64,000 bases of DNA from contig NZ_FZNP01000024.1 in NCBI RefSeq assembly GCF_900188105.1, positions 31,835 to 95,834 of the forward strand, given 5' to 3'. Below the pieces are notes generated by a model. The model saw only the letters and a program-made list of their open reading frames with translations. It had not been told where the DNA came from and made no database searches. The translations under genes and the position numbers were made by a program. Numbering within the stretch: the first letter of the stretch is position 1; each line of letters starts with the position of its first letter. Shown piece by piece: positions 8,346-17,329 of this stretch. This stretch comes from Actinomadura mexicana (GTDB lineage: Bacteria; Actinomycetota; Actinomycetes; Streptosporangiales; Streptosporangiaceae).

Positions 8346-9128
8346 TCAGGGCGTAAGGCTTTCTTGCCTCGCTATATCGGCCCTGATCGTCGTGAGGCTC
8401 CTCAGCGCCCGTCCCAAAGCGGCGGTGTCCGGGGGCTGGCCGGCGTCGCGGTCCACAAAGGCAGAGCACCGCAGGATCCAGGCGCGGACCACGTCTTCGA
8501 CACGGGACTCGGACCGGCGCGTTCGGGCGAGGGTCATGGTCCGTTGCTCCTCCCCTACTCGACGGTTCAGGTGCTCGTCCGCGCTCAGCGCCTGGACGGC
8601 TGAGAGCGCGTAGCGGCCGAGCCTGTCCGCTGCCACGCCGCGTTCGCTCGCGATCCGGTCGAAGGTCTTGCGGGGCCAGCCGAGGATGGTCGCCGCTCCG
8701 CCGGCGTCGACGGTGTCGGCAAGCGGGCCCTTCCTGGCGGTGACCACTCGGCGCACGGAGTCGGGATCGAGCCCGTCCAGGTCACGAAGCAGGTAGACGG
8801 GGAATCCGCGGAAGGTGCTGATGACGTCGAGACCGCCCTGGGTCACCAGGACCTCGACGTCCCCGCGCTCGACGTCCAGGCCCACTCGGGACGCCAGCCG
8901 GGCGGCGGCCCTTGCCGAGCCGATCGGGGGTTCGTCGCCGAACCGGGCGATGATCTCCTCGCAGCGGCCGCGGGCCCCCTCGGCGAGGGCTGCGGACCAC
9001 CGGCCCCCCTCAAGGTCGGGTTTCGGGAGAAGCCCGTGTTCCAGGCCGAGGCGCAGCTGCCAGCGAGCGAGACCGAGAAGGAGGGCGAGCTGGTAGGCAC
9101 TGTGATCGGCGCGCGTCGTCTCAAGCAT
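8346..9128 (-). CDS. Two-HTH DNA-binding protein, candidate regulator
   Basis: I start this 260-residue protein at the ATG at 9128, with AGGAAGG upstream; the frame is open further back but overlaps the aldo/keto reductase gene on the other strand. Residues 8-45 (YQLALLLGLARWQLRLGLEH, then GLLPKPDLEGGRWSAAL) read as an excisionase/MerR-like winged helix-turn-helix. A second HTH-like unit (GGAATILGWPRKTFDRIASE and the next 20 residues) lies around 165-200. Between them is a short alpha/beta part. The C-terminus is Arg-rich. Its promoter region carries the same TTATCCACAG/palindrome module as two other genes in the window, so it may be autoregulated and control them. That is inference. Confidence 0.7.
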   Translation of the reverse strand: MLETTRADHSAYQLALLLGLARWQLRLGLEHGLLPKPDLEGGRWSAALAEGARGRCEEIIARFGDEPPIGSARAAARLASRVGLDVERGDVEVLVTQGGLDVISTFRGFPVYLLRDLDGLDPDSVRRVVTARKGPLADTVDAGGAATILGWPRKTFDRIASERGVAADRLGRYALSAVQALSADEHLNRRVGEEQRTMTLARTRRSESRVEDVVRAWILRCSAFVDRDAGQPPDTAALGRALRSLTTIRADIARQESLTP

Positions 9129-9198
9129 TGCCGGGCCCTTCCTGTCGCGTTGACGTGGACGTGACCCAGCCTCATGGATGGATGCCGCAACGCCGACT

Positions 9199-9219
9199 AG
9201 AACGCCGTTCTGTGGATAA
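9199..9219 (-). promoter_or_regulatory. Shared upstream module, copy 2 (minus strand)
   Basis: Read on the minus strand, TTATCCACAG (9219-9210) is joined to the perfect palindrome AGAAC-GGC-GTTCT (9211-9199). The element ends 70 nt before the ATG of the two-HTH protein at 9128. The other two copies end 62 and 71 nt before their starts. The divergent aldo/keto reductase start at 9252 is only 32 nt away, so the site could also affect that gene. Confidence 0.7.
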
Positions 9220-9251
9220 GGGCCGGGGCGTCTGCATGGAAGGCTGAAGGT

Positions 9252-10208
9252 ATGGACGCGATGGACGCGATGGACGCGGTACGTCGGCTCGGAGTCGGTC
9301 TCGCCGCGCTGGGGCGGCCGGCCTACATCAATGTGGGAAGCGCCGGGGAACTGCCGCCTGGGCGGAGCGTGGAGGCGATGCGCGAGGCGACCTGGAGCGT
9401 CCTCGACGCTGCCTACGCGGCAGGTGTCCGATGGATGGACGCTGCGCGCTCCTACGGCAGAGCAGAGGAGTTCCTTGGCGGCTGGCTGGCGGCACGCGCT
9501 CCTGAGGGGGTCCGCGTGTCGAGCAAGTGGGGCTACGCCTACGTCGGCGAGTGGAAGACCGACGCAAAGGTGCACGAGGTCAAGGAGCACAGCCTTGGCC
9601 GCTTTCAGACCCAGTATGAAGAGACGCGAAGCCTTCTGGACGGGCACCTGGCCGTCTACCAGGTGCATTCGCTCACCGAAGAGAGTCCGCTGTTCCGGGA
9701 CGTCCCCCTCCAGGAGGCTTTGGCCCAGCTGACCGCTGAGGGTGTGCGCGTTGGGTTCTCGACGTCGGGTCCACGGCAGGCGGACACGATCAGGCGCGCC
9801 ATGGGGTTGGAGGTGGCCGGTGAGAAGCTGTTCAGCACGGTCCAATCGACGTGGAACATTCTGGAAACCTCTGCTGGAGACGCGCTGCGCGAGGCCGATG
9901 ACGCCGGTCTGCATGTGCTGCTCAAGGAGGTGATGGCGAACGGCAGGCTTGCCGTGCGGCCACCCTTGGAAGTCCAGAATCTCGCGTCCAAGCATGACGT
10001 GGGGCCGGACGCTGTGGCTCTCGCGGCGGCACTCAGCAAGCCTTGGGCCGGCACCGTCCTCATCGGCGCGGTGAGCACGGCCCAGTTGCAGGCCAACCTC
10101 GCGGCGACGGATGTCCTCCTCGATGAGGGCGACCTGGGAGACATGGCGAGGCTGAACGTCCCAGCGGAACGCTACTGGGCCGAACGGAGCGCGCTTTCCT
10201 GGACGTGA
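9252..10208 (+). CDS. Aldo/keto reductase
   Basis: This 318-residue protein is a TIM-barrel NAD(P)H-dependent oxidoreductase that reduces aldehydes or ketones; the substrate is not evident. The catalytic tetrad is visible: Asp63 and Tyr68 in WMDAARSYG, Lys92 in SSKWGY, and His139 in YQVHS. The C-terminal barrel part (DAVALAAALSKPWAGTVLIG) carries the usual cofactor-side segment. The start is uncertain because ATGGACGCG is repeated three times in frame (9252, 9261, 9270), giving the odd N-terminus MDAMDAMDAV. GAAGG before 9252 favours the first. It diverges from the two-HTH gene. Confidence 0.88.
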   Translation: MDAMDAMDAVRRLGVGLAALGRPAYINVGSAGELPPGRSVEAMREATWSVLDAAYAAGVRWMDAARSYGRAEEFLGGWLAARAPEGVRVSSKWGYAYVGEWKTDAKVHEVKEHSLGRFQTQYEETRSLLDGHLAVYQVHSLTEESPLFRDVPLQEALAQLTAEGVRVGFSTSGPRQADTIRRAMGLEVAGEKLFSTVQSTWNILETSAGDALREADDAGLHVLLKEVMANGRLAVRPPLEVQNLASKHDVGPDAVALAAALSKPWAGTVLIGAVSTAQLQANLAATDVLLDEGDLGDMARLNVPAERYWAERSALSWT

Positions 10209-10265
10209 GCGGTCGGACGAACCCGAGTCCCGTGGCACGATTTGATCACGCCCCACCATGATCGG

Positions 10266-11180
10266 ATGGCCGTGTCCATGCAGCCCGAACCTCCCCAGAT
10301 GATCGGCCCGTACCGCGTGGTCGCCCGGCTCGGTTCCGGTGGCATGGGCGAGGTGTTCCTCGGGGCGTCACCCAGCAGGCGGCTGGTCGCCGTGAAGGTC
10401 ATCCGGCCGGAACTGCTGGACGATCCCAGGTGGCGGGAGCGGTTCCGCCGCGAGGTCACCTCGGCGCGCTCCGTGAGCGGCTTCTACACGGCGCCCGTCG
10501 TCGACGCCGATCCGGACGCGGCCCGGCCGTGGCTGGCGACGCAGTACATCCGCGGCGTGAGTCTTTCCGAGGTGGTCCGGGAGAAGGGGCCGCTCCAGGA
10601 GCAGACGGCCTGCCGGCTGGGAGCCGGATTGGCCGAGGCGCTCATCGCGATCCACGGGGCGGGGATCGTCCACCGCGACCTGAAGCCGTCCAACGTCCTG
10701 CTGGCGTCGGACGGGCCGCGGGTCATCGACTTCGGCATCGCCCGGCTCCTGGACGCGCTGCCGCTCTCGCGCACGGAGATCCTGGGGACGCCCGCGTACA
10801 TGTCACCGGAACAGGCCCTCGGCGACCCCGTCCATCCGGAAAGCGACGTGTTCTCCCTCGGCTCGACGCTCGTCTTCGCGGCGACCGGCGCGGCGCCGTT
10901 CGGTGGCGGGCGCAAGGTTCGCGGACGGATCGTCTACGGCGAACCCGACCTAGCGCTCCTGCCGGCTCCCATGCTGGGGCTCGTCACGCGCTGCCTCACC
11001 AAGGACCCCGGGGAACGTCCGACACCCGAGCAGATCCTCGTCGCCCTGAGCACGCTGCTGGACGCGCACTACGGCGACGAGTGGCCGCCCATGGACGTCG
11101 AGCAGTTGATCGACGTCCAGGAGCGGACACTGGTCGAGTTGACGGCGGAGCAGCCGACCGTGCGTGTGCCGCACGAATAG
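10266..11180 (+). CDS. Soluble serine/threonine protein kinase
   Basis: This is a Hanks-type kinase of about 304 residues. All key elements are present: glycine loop GSGGMGEVFLG, Lys in VAVKVI, catalytic HRDLKPSNV, DFGIAR, and GTPAYMSPEQ in the activation segment. After the kinase domain only about 40 residues remain (DVEQLIDVQERTLVELTAEQ), with no transmembrane helix or sensor domain. It is therefore cytosolic and must be controlled through partners. In-frame TTG 10242, ATG 10266 and ATG 10278 are all possible starts and none has a good ribosome binding site; I chose 10266. Its neighbours give no hint of substrates. Confidence 0.88.
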   Translation: MAVSMQPEPPQMIGPYRVVARLGSGGMGEVFLGASPSRRLVAVKVIRPELLDDPRWRERFRREVTSARSVSGFYTAPVVDADPDAARPWLATQYIRGVSLSEVVREKGPLQEQTACRLGAGLAEALIAIHGAGIVHRDLKPSNVLLASDGPRVIDFGIARLLDALPLSRTEILGTPAYMSPEQALGDPVHPESDVFSLGSTLVFAATGAAPFGGGRKVRGRIVYGEPDLALLPAPMLGLVTRCLTKDPGERPTPEQILVALSTLLDAHYGDEWPPMDVEQLIDVQERTLVELTAEQPTVRVPHE

Positions 11181-11646
11181 GACGTGCACAGGGCCATACG
11201 GCCGGTCGGCCATGGCGGCAGGGGGCTGAGATTCTTCTCACTTTCGCCGGCTTCGCCGGCAGGGCGCCGAGGGGCCTCCGTGGCATCCTCTCCCGTTGCG
11301 CGAGATCATGAGAACGCCGCGCCGGCCGACCGGCCGGTGAACGACCGGCGGGGAGGGCGAAATTTGGTCGATCGCTGCTGACCGTCCGACTTTCTGCCCA
11401 GGCCAGCCGGACCAGGCGTTACGGGCTGACTCGTCCCGTTCCGGTGCAGGGGCGAACAGGTCCGGGGACGCCGCGTCCGCGAGCACCGGTGGGGCGGGCA
11501 CGACGAGACGTGAGCGGCTCGCGCACCCGCCGCGACCGGTCGGTCCGCCGTCAACGGGGACGGCCCGGATCAGCCCCTGTGATCACGTGGATACGATGAA
11601 ACCGGAACGTCTACGCAGGTGTGGACGCAGTTGGGAGTGAGCGAGT
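11181..11646. other. Intergenic region upstream of citrate synthase
   Basis: This 466-base gap carries no gene I can support. Short inverted repeats occur (GCCGGC-TTC-GCCGGC near 11238) and may end transcription of the kinase gene. GGGAGTGAGCGAGT just before 11647 gives the citrate synthase ribosome binding site. The rest shows no strong palindrome. Confidence 0.5.
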
Positions 11647-12930
<1,284 letters not shown>

Positions 12931-12976
12931 CGGCGGTTCCCGAGCGCGGCCCCGGGACGGCGGACTCATCGTGCGC

Positions 12977-13002
12977 GGCGGGCGGGGGACCCCCCGCCCG
13001 CC
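12977..13002 (+). terminator. Terminator of gltA
   Basis: GGCGGGCGGGGG (12977-12988) and CCCCCGCCCGCC (12991-13002) form a perfect inverted repeat 46 nt after the gltA stop. In RNA the stem would open to about 10 bp with a 6-nt loop. No U-tract follows. Confidence 0.75.
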
Positions 13003-13327
13003 CATGATCATCTCCTGGGACACCGCCGGGTCTGCCGATGCCGCTGGGGATCACCAGCTCGCTGAGGGCATCGCCGAATCCGCGTACGAGGGGGTCATCG
13101 ACTCCACGAACGTCGTCATCGCCATCGGCGCTCCCGACCACGTCAGCCCTGACGGAGATGACAGGACGACGGTCCTCACCGACCTGCCGACCTTGCACGC
13201 CACCGCGCCGCCCGTCCGCCGGCGGGCGGGCTCGATCAACGGGTTGGTCCCTGACCTGCGCGTTCCGACTCCCACCGGGAGGGCTCGGCCTGCCGCCGGC
13301 CCGGCCGTTCCGCGACGCGGGCAGCGG
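13003..13327. other. Intergenic stretch, possible decayed coding sequence
   Basis: No intact gene is visible. A plus-strand frame from about 13004 (IISWDTAGSADAAGDHQLAE and onward) is open but has no start-site signal or motif I recognise, and other frames are equally open. The downstream end merges with the regulatory module before the gene at 13420. Confidence 0.4.
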
Positions 13328-13348
13328 TTATCCACAGAATCTCGTTCT
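13328..13348 (+). promoter_or_regulatory. Shared upstream module, copy 3
   Basis: TTATCCACAG (13328-13337) is joined to AGAAT-CTC-GTTCT (13336-13348), which is one mismatch from a perfect palindrome. It ends 71 nt before the ATG at 13420. The sequence after the palindrome also keeps an ATGCTGG block and a GTCCA block, as in copy 1. Confidence 0.7.
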
Positions 13349-13419
13349 CCTCGGCCCACCTGGCGGCCTCCTCGATGCTGGACCTCGCATGCCGGTCCAC
13401 CGGCCACGAGGAGGCTGCA

Positions 13420-14334
13420 ATGCGCGTCACCATCACGGTCCCCGAAGAGACGACCGCCGATTTCGTCGTCGCGACCGACAGGAACCCCGGCGACCTGTCG
13501 GCGGCGATCCTCCGGAGGTTCTCCGGCTCCTTCGCGGCGGCGATGTCGGAACGGCTCGGTTCTCCCCGACTCGCGCTCGCCTGCCACCCCGCGGTGAACT
13601 CACCGTGGGACCTCTCCGGAGTCACCGGCCCGGACGCCGACGACACCGGAAGGCTCCGCCAAGCGACGCAGCACATCGGCGTCACATCGGTCCTGCCCGC
13701 CGGTGATCTGCCGTTAGGGCCTCACCTCGCCCGCGCCGCGGCGAAGGCGATCGCCGAATCGGTCTGCGGCGTGCTCGTGGACCCTGTATCGAGCCAGGTC
13801 CTGCCCGTCGTGCCGTTCGGGAGATTCGACGAGTTCGCCCTCGCCGACGACTGGCTCGGGGTCGCCCTGCCGCCCTACAGGAACTCCGGCCGCTGCGCCG
13901 CCGACGAGGACGACATCGACGGCTGCGCCTGCGTCTACCTCACGACCCGGGGGCTGTGCCGGTTCGGCCTGCCCGAACTGCAGATCACCGACGTCGCCTG
14001 CCCGCATGACCTGGCCGCGCTCAACGTCCTGCGCACCGCCGCCCAGCGGCTGCTGCCACTCGGCAGGCATCCAGGAGCGCACGCCCTGCCCGCGGAGTTG
14101 CTGCTGACGAGCGCCGACTTCTCCGCCTTCTGGGGCAACCGCGACCCCATGTGGGACGACGGCCCTCTCGGCGTACGCCTCATCGAGGTGACGCCCCACC
14201 GCCTGGCCGTACGCCCGCCCGCGGATTTTCCGGGCACGCTGAACGAGTGGCTGTGGGACGAACTCCCGCCCGTCCTGCATGAACTGCTCAGCTGCGAACC
14301 GGACCACGCCACGGCGGGCCGTCCGAGTGGCTAA
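13420..14334 (+). CDS. Protein of unknown function, paralogue of 4940-5899
   Basis: This 304-residue protein starts at the ATG at 13420 behind CGAGGAGG. It shares with the 4940-5899 protein the block GRC, GCAC, RFGLPELQITDVACPHDL, ALNVLRTAAQRLL, the DFSAFWG motif and the final GTLNEWLWDE. The N-terminal 100 residues (MRVTITVPEETTADFVVATD, DLSAAILRRF) have diverged much more, which suggests a variable substrate- or partner-facing part before a conserved core. The conserved Cys and His residues could hold a metal. The next gene begins 11 nt downstream, so it may be co-transcribed with the pyrophosphatase gene. The function is unknown. Confidence 0.75.
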   Translation: MRVTITVPEETTADFVVATDRNPGDLSAAILRRFSGSFAAAMSERLGSPRLALACHPAVNSPWDLSGVTGPDADDTGRLRQATQHIGVTSVLPAGDLPLGPHLARAAAKAIAESVCGVLVDPVSSQVLPVVPFGRFDEFALADDWLGVALPPYRNSGRCAADEDDIDGCACVYLTTRGLCRFGLPELQITDVACPHDLAALNVLRTAAQRLLPLGRHPGAHALPAELLLTSADFSAFWGNRDPMWDDGPLGVRLIEVTPHRLAVRPPADFPGTLNEWLWDELPPVLHELLSCEPDHATAGRPSG

Positions 14335-14335
14335 C

Positions 14336-14389
14336 GTCGTCGGGCATGGAGCAGTCGTCGGGCATAGAGAAGTCATCGGGCATGGAGAA
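14336..14389 (+). repeat. Three 18-bp tandem repeats across a start codon
   Basis: GTCGTCGGGCATGGAGCA is followed by two near-copies (14354-14371 and 14372-14389). Units 1 and 3 each carry an ATG in the same frame (14346 and 14382); unit 2 has ATA. The array duplicates the translation start and adds six residues per unit to the N-terminus of the pyrophosphatase protein. Confidence 0.75.
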
Positions 14390-15032
14390 CGAGCAGGCAC
14401 CGGGATCGCTCGCGAGGGCGCTGGCGGATGTGGTGGCAGAACGTGAAGCCCAGGACCGGATGTGGGGCGTTCAGGATTTCCCTGACGGGACCGAGCCGGG
14501 TTTCACCGCACGCGCAGAGGAGGCGAAGCAGGAATGCGCCGCGGCATGGGCGCGTGGCGAGCTGACGTGGCGCCACATCCTCACCGAGGAGTTCTACGAG
14601 GCTTTGGCCGAGTCCGACCCGCGAAGCCTCCGTAACGAACTGGTCCAGACGGCGGCTGTCGCCCTCAAGTGGGTCCAGTGCCTCGACCGGCGGCACGGCG
14701 GGACCGTCCACCAGACCAGGGACGGACGCCGATCCGAGAAGCTCGTCCGCGATCGGATCCCCGAGATCATCCGGGGTGCGGGCGGGTCCCCGCAAACGCG
14801 GACCGCCGCCCAAGAGGAACAGGCGGTGCTGCTGCGCAACAAGCTCTACGAGGAGGCCGGCGAGTACAGCGCGACCGGCGATCCCGCGGAGCTCGCCGAC
14901 CTTCTGGAGGTACTTCACGCCCTCGCCGCTCTCCACGGCCTCACGCCCGAGCAATTGGAAGAGCACCGCGCTGCCAAGGCGGCGGAACGAGGAGCGTTCT
15001 CCAAGCGCCACGTCCTTCGCCTCTCCCACTGA
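14346..15032 (+). CDS. Tandem all-alpha NTP pyrophosphatase (MazG-superfamily-like) protein
   Basis: This 228-residue protein appears to carry two all-alpha NTP pyrophosphatase-like units. The first (about 25-125) has REAQDRMWGVQDFPDGTEP, then EEAKQECAAAWARGELTWR, ILTEEFYEALAESDP and LIQ-like LVQTAAVALKWVQ; similar units occur in actinobacteria and their phages. The second (about 127-225) has KLVRDRIPEIIRGAGG, LRNKLYEEAGEYSA, ELADLLEVLHALAA and a closing SKRHVL, as in the COG4997 house-cleaning family. The E-E and E-x-x-D type metal ligands are visible in both. The likely role is removing non-canonical nucleotides. Starts at 14346 and 14382 are both possible. An 11-nt gap links it to the upstream gene. 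Confidence 0.75.
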   Translation: MEQSSGIEKSSGMENEQAPGSLARALADVVAEREAQDRMWGVQDFPDGTEPGFTARAEEAKQECAAAWARGELTWRHILTEEFYEALAESDPRSLRNELVQTAAVALKWVQCLDRRHGGTVHQTRDGRRSEKLVRDRIPEIIRGAGGSPQTRTAAQEEQAVLLRNKLYEEAGEYSATGDPAELADLLEVLHALAALHGLTPEQLEEHRAAKAAERGAFSKRHVLRLSH

Positions 15033-15355
15033 CCTTCCGAGCGATCAGGGGCGGAGCGTTACGGCGGGGCCGTGAGGGCCTCCTGGAATGCCGATGCAGA
15101 TGTCGCAATCCACACCGAACCCGGAGGCCCTCCCTCATCCCAAGATCATCAGCTGCGAGTCGTCAACGTCCACAACCTCCGTGACCAGAACAACTAGCCG
15201 ACCACCTCAAGCTTCTCCCGGTCCGCGGAGGCAGCGCGACAGAAACGCCAGCGCATCCGGGGAGGCGCTCGGCCTGGGGAGGCGCTGCTTTTGGGTGGTT
15301 CTGAGGCTGGTTTGGTGGGGGTGGTGTTGAGGGCCTCGCCGGGAGCACTTGGGGG
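15033..15355. other. Intergenic stretch with a doubtful 41-codon frame
   Basis: A GTG-started frame at 15072-15197 would encode 41 residues ending LRVVNVHNLRDQNN. It lies in the same frame as the pyrophosphatase gene, beyond its TGA. It has no clear ribosome binding site and I do not recognise it. From 15270 to 15355 the strand is T/G-rich (TTTGGTGGGGGTGGTG) and lies beyond the stop of the opposing bioB. Confidence 0.4.
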
Positions 15356-16507
15356 TTAGGCGTTGGGGGGAAGGGTTGTGCCGGCTCCGCGGCGGCGCAC
15401 TGTCACCAGGTCTGCTCGGGCAGGCCCGAGGGGGTGCGGAGGGCGGTCGTCGTCGACCTCTCCTCGTTCGGGTTCGTCATCGGACGTGGAGGCCCTCGAT
15501 CGCCTTCGGTGTTCGGGCAGCGTGGTGGTGGCCGTGCCTTCGACCTCGAAGCCCGCGTCGGCGATCATGTCGAGATCGGCCCTGCCTGCCTGCCCCTCGC
15601 TGGTCAGGTAGTCGCCCAGGAAGATCGAGTTGACCACGTGCAGTGCGAGGGGCTGAAGCGTCCGCAGATGGATCTCCCGCCCGCCGGCGAGACGCACCTC
15701 CACGTCCGGGCAGACGAAACGCACCATCGCCAGTATCCGCAGGCAGCGCTGCGGGGTGAGGGCCCACTTCTCGGCCATCGGGGTTCCCTCGAACGGGATC
15801 AGGAAGTTCACCGGGACCGAGTCCACGTCCAGATCGCGCAGCGCGAAGACCACGTCCACCAGGTCCGCGTCGCTCTCCCCCATACCGGCGATCAGCCCGG
15901 AACAGGCCGACAGTCCTGCCGCCTTGGTCTGCCGTACGGTGTCGACCCGGTCGCCGAACTCGTGCGTGGTGCAGATGTCCGCATACGCGGCTTCGGCGGT
16001 GTTCAGGTTGTGGCTGTAGGCGTGGACGCCGGCCTCTTGCAGCCGTCCCGCCTGCGCGCCGGACAGCAGTCCGAGACAGGCGCAGATCTCCACGTCCTCG
16101 TCGCGTTCCTTGATCGCCGAGATGATGCCGGCGACCCGCTCCACGTCCCGGTCCGACGGACCGCGCCCGCTGGCCACCAGGCACACGCGCTTGGCGCCAC
16201 CGGACACGCCCGCTCCGGCCGCCGCGGCCGCCTCGTCGGGCTTCAGCCAGGTGTAGGTCAGGACCCCCGCCTTCGACCCCAGCCGCTGCGAGCAGTACGA
16301 GCAGTCCTCAGGACAGAGCCCCGACTTCAGATTGACCAGATAGTTGAGCTTGACCCGGCGCCCGAACCAGTGCCGGCGTACCTTGCCGGCGGCGGCCACC
16401 ACGTCGAGCAACTCGTCATCAGAGGTTTCCAGCACCGCGAGCGCCTCGGCCCGGGACAACGGCTCCCGGCGCAGCCCCTTGCCGATCAGTGTCTCCAACA
16501 GGTCCAT
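15356..16507 (-). CDS. bioB: Biotin synthase
   Basis: This 383-residue radical-SAM enzyme inserts sulfur into dethiobiotin to make biotin. The SAM-cluster motif CPEDCSYC (Cys65, Cys69, Cys72) is intact. Further family blocks are LKSGLCPEDC, YSHNLNTAEAAY, CSGLIAGMGES, PVNFLIPFEGTP, and the Arg-bearing RLAGGREIH. I start at the ATG at 16507 rather than upstream because homologues begin with MDLLETL. The last 50 residues (after EGTATTTLPEH) are an unusual hydrophilic Arg/Asp/Glu tail. No other bio gene is nearby, so it is an isolated copy. Confidence 0.93.
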   Translation of the reverse strand: MDLLETLIGKGLRREPLSRAEALAVLETSDDELLDVVAAAGKVRRHWFGRRVKLNYLVNLKSGLCPEDCSYCSQRLGSKAGVLTYTWLKPDEAAAAAGAGVSGGAKRVCLVASGRGPSDRDVERVAGIISAIKERDEDVEICACLGLLSGAQAGRLQEAGVHAYSHNLNTAEAAYADICTTHEFGDRVDTVRQTKAAGLSACSGLIAGMGESDADLVDVVFALRDLDVDSVPVNFLIPFEGTPMAEKWALTPQRCLRILAMVRFVCPDVEVRLAGGREIHLRTLQPLALHVVNSIFLGDYLTSEGQAGRADLDMIADAGFEVEGTATTTLPEHRRRSRASTSDDEPERGEVDDDRPPHPLGPARADLVTVRRRGAGTTLPPNA

Positions 16508-16720
16508 GGCGGCGATCCTCGCCTCCTGCGCACGCCACGCCAAGGTACGCACCGGACAAGAAGGCCGATCAAGATCTGTCGCTCACGGCAGCGCGAGGCG
16601 CACGCGGGCAACGCCTGCCGACTCGGTGCGACGGGCCCTCCGGGCGCCGCTTCCAGGACGCTTGGCTCCCGTTCACTTGCAGGGAAATGCTCGGGAGGCG
16701 GTTCAGCGTCGCGAGCGCCC

Positions 16721-16843
16721 GGCGCGCGAGCGGGCGCGGCGCGCGAGCGGGCGCGGCGCGCGAGCGGGCGCGGCGCGCGAGCGGGCGCGGCGCGCGAGCG
16801 GGGGCGGGCGCGGTGCGGGGGCGGGCGCGGTGCGGGGGCGGGC
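16721..16843. repeat. 17-bp tandem repeat array (VNTR-like)
   Basis: Four perfect copies of GGCGCGCGAGCGGGCGC (16721-16788) and a partial fifth pass into about 2.5 copies of a related 17-bp unit, GGGGGCGGGCGCGGTGC (16800-16843). Only G and C occur except for one A or T per unit. The array sits in the 435-base gap 16508-16942 between bioB and the DUF6504 gene; the rest of that gap shows no gene. Copy number is likely to vary between strains. Confidence 0.85.
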
Positions 16844-16942
16844 TCTCCTTGCGGACGGCGGAGCCAGCGCCCCACGCGCGGACGTGGGGCGTTCGGCACG
16901 GCCGGTAGGCGGGGAGGGCAGTGCGTACGGGCCTGGAAGGGG

Positions 16943-17173
16943 TCAGGACCAGACTTGATGGAGGGTCCAGGGGCCGGGCGTATGGGGAGCGATGACCTCG
17001 GCGATCGCAGGGCCGTCCGGTGTCGCCACCTGAAGGCGGTAGAACCTCGCCTGGCCTGGGGCCTGCCATTCTTCGAGGACCCGGCGCACGTGGTAGCGGC
17101 CTCGGGGGCCGGTGATCTGGGAGGGGCGGCCCATGGGTGTGGTCTCCGCCGAGACCGGTTCATCGATCAGCAC
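16943..17173 (-). CDS. DUF6504 family protein, probably SOS-regulated
   Basis: This protein of about 76 residues matches the DUF6504 pattern: EPVSAETTPMGRPSQITGPR, the strand-rich YHVRRVLEEWQ, FYRLQVATPDG and the closing WTLHQVWS. In many actinobacteria DUF6504 genes lie next to the mutasome genes for ImuB-type Y-family polymerase and DnaE2, so a role in translesion synthesis is plausible but unproven. Here the gene stands alone. I chose the GTG at 17173 because the alternative GTG at 17197 falls inside a perfect SOS box (17191-17204). A leaderless start is possible, with TAGCTT as -10. Confidence 0.7.
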   Translation of the reverse strand: MLIDEPVSAETTPMGRPSQITGPRGRYHVRRVLEEWQAPGQARFYRLQVATPDGPAIAEVIAPHTPGPWTLHQVWS

Positions 17174-17190
17174 GAGACGACAAGCTAGCC

Positions 17191-17204
17191 CGAACACACG
17201 TTCG
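17191..17204 (-). promoter_or_regulatory. LexA (SOS) box
   Basis: CGAACACACGTTCG fits the actinobacterial/Bacillus LexA consensus CGAAC-RNRY-GTTCG at every position. It lies 18 nt upstream of the chosen start of the DUF6504 gene and overlaps its likely promoter, so LexA repression and induction by DNA damage are expected. The plus-strand hydrolase start at 17330 is 125 nt away and less likely to be affected. Confidence 0.75.
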
Positions 17205-17329
17205 AAGCGAGCGACACGCCAGGGCGATTCAAAGTATTCAGGCGCACCTGCCTTCCCGGCTCAGGACTCGCGGGAAGGGGAGTGTCCGCGGTGCTCGCTA
17301 GTGTCGGTGCCGGCGCACTACGGAGGACG

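Noticed and set aside
13038..13706. Gene in front of the unknown-function gene at 13420
   Set aside because: Several overlapping frames are open here at once, none has a ribosome binding site or recognisable motif, and the region includes the regulatory module.
15072..15197. Small peptide gene of 41 codons (ending NVHNLRDQNN)
   Set aside because: No clear ribosome binding site, no recognised family, and it is in frame with the upstream gene, so it may be ancestral 3' coding sequence; kept only as a note.
16721..16843. CRISPR array
   Set aside because: The repeats are 17 bp, directly adjacent without unique spacers, and almost only G and C; no cas operon is nearby.
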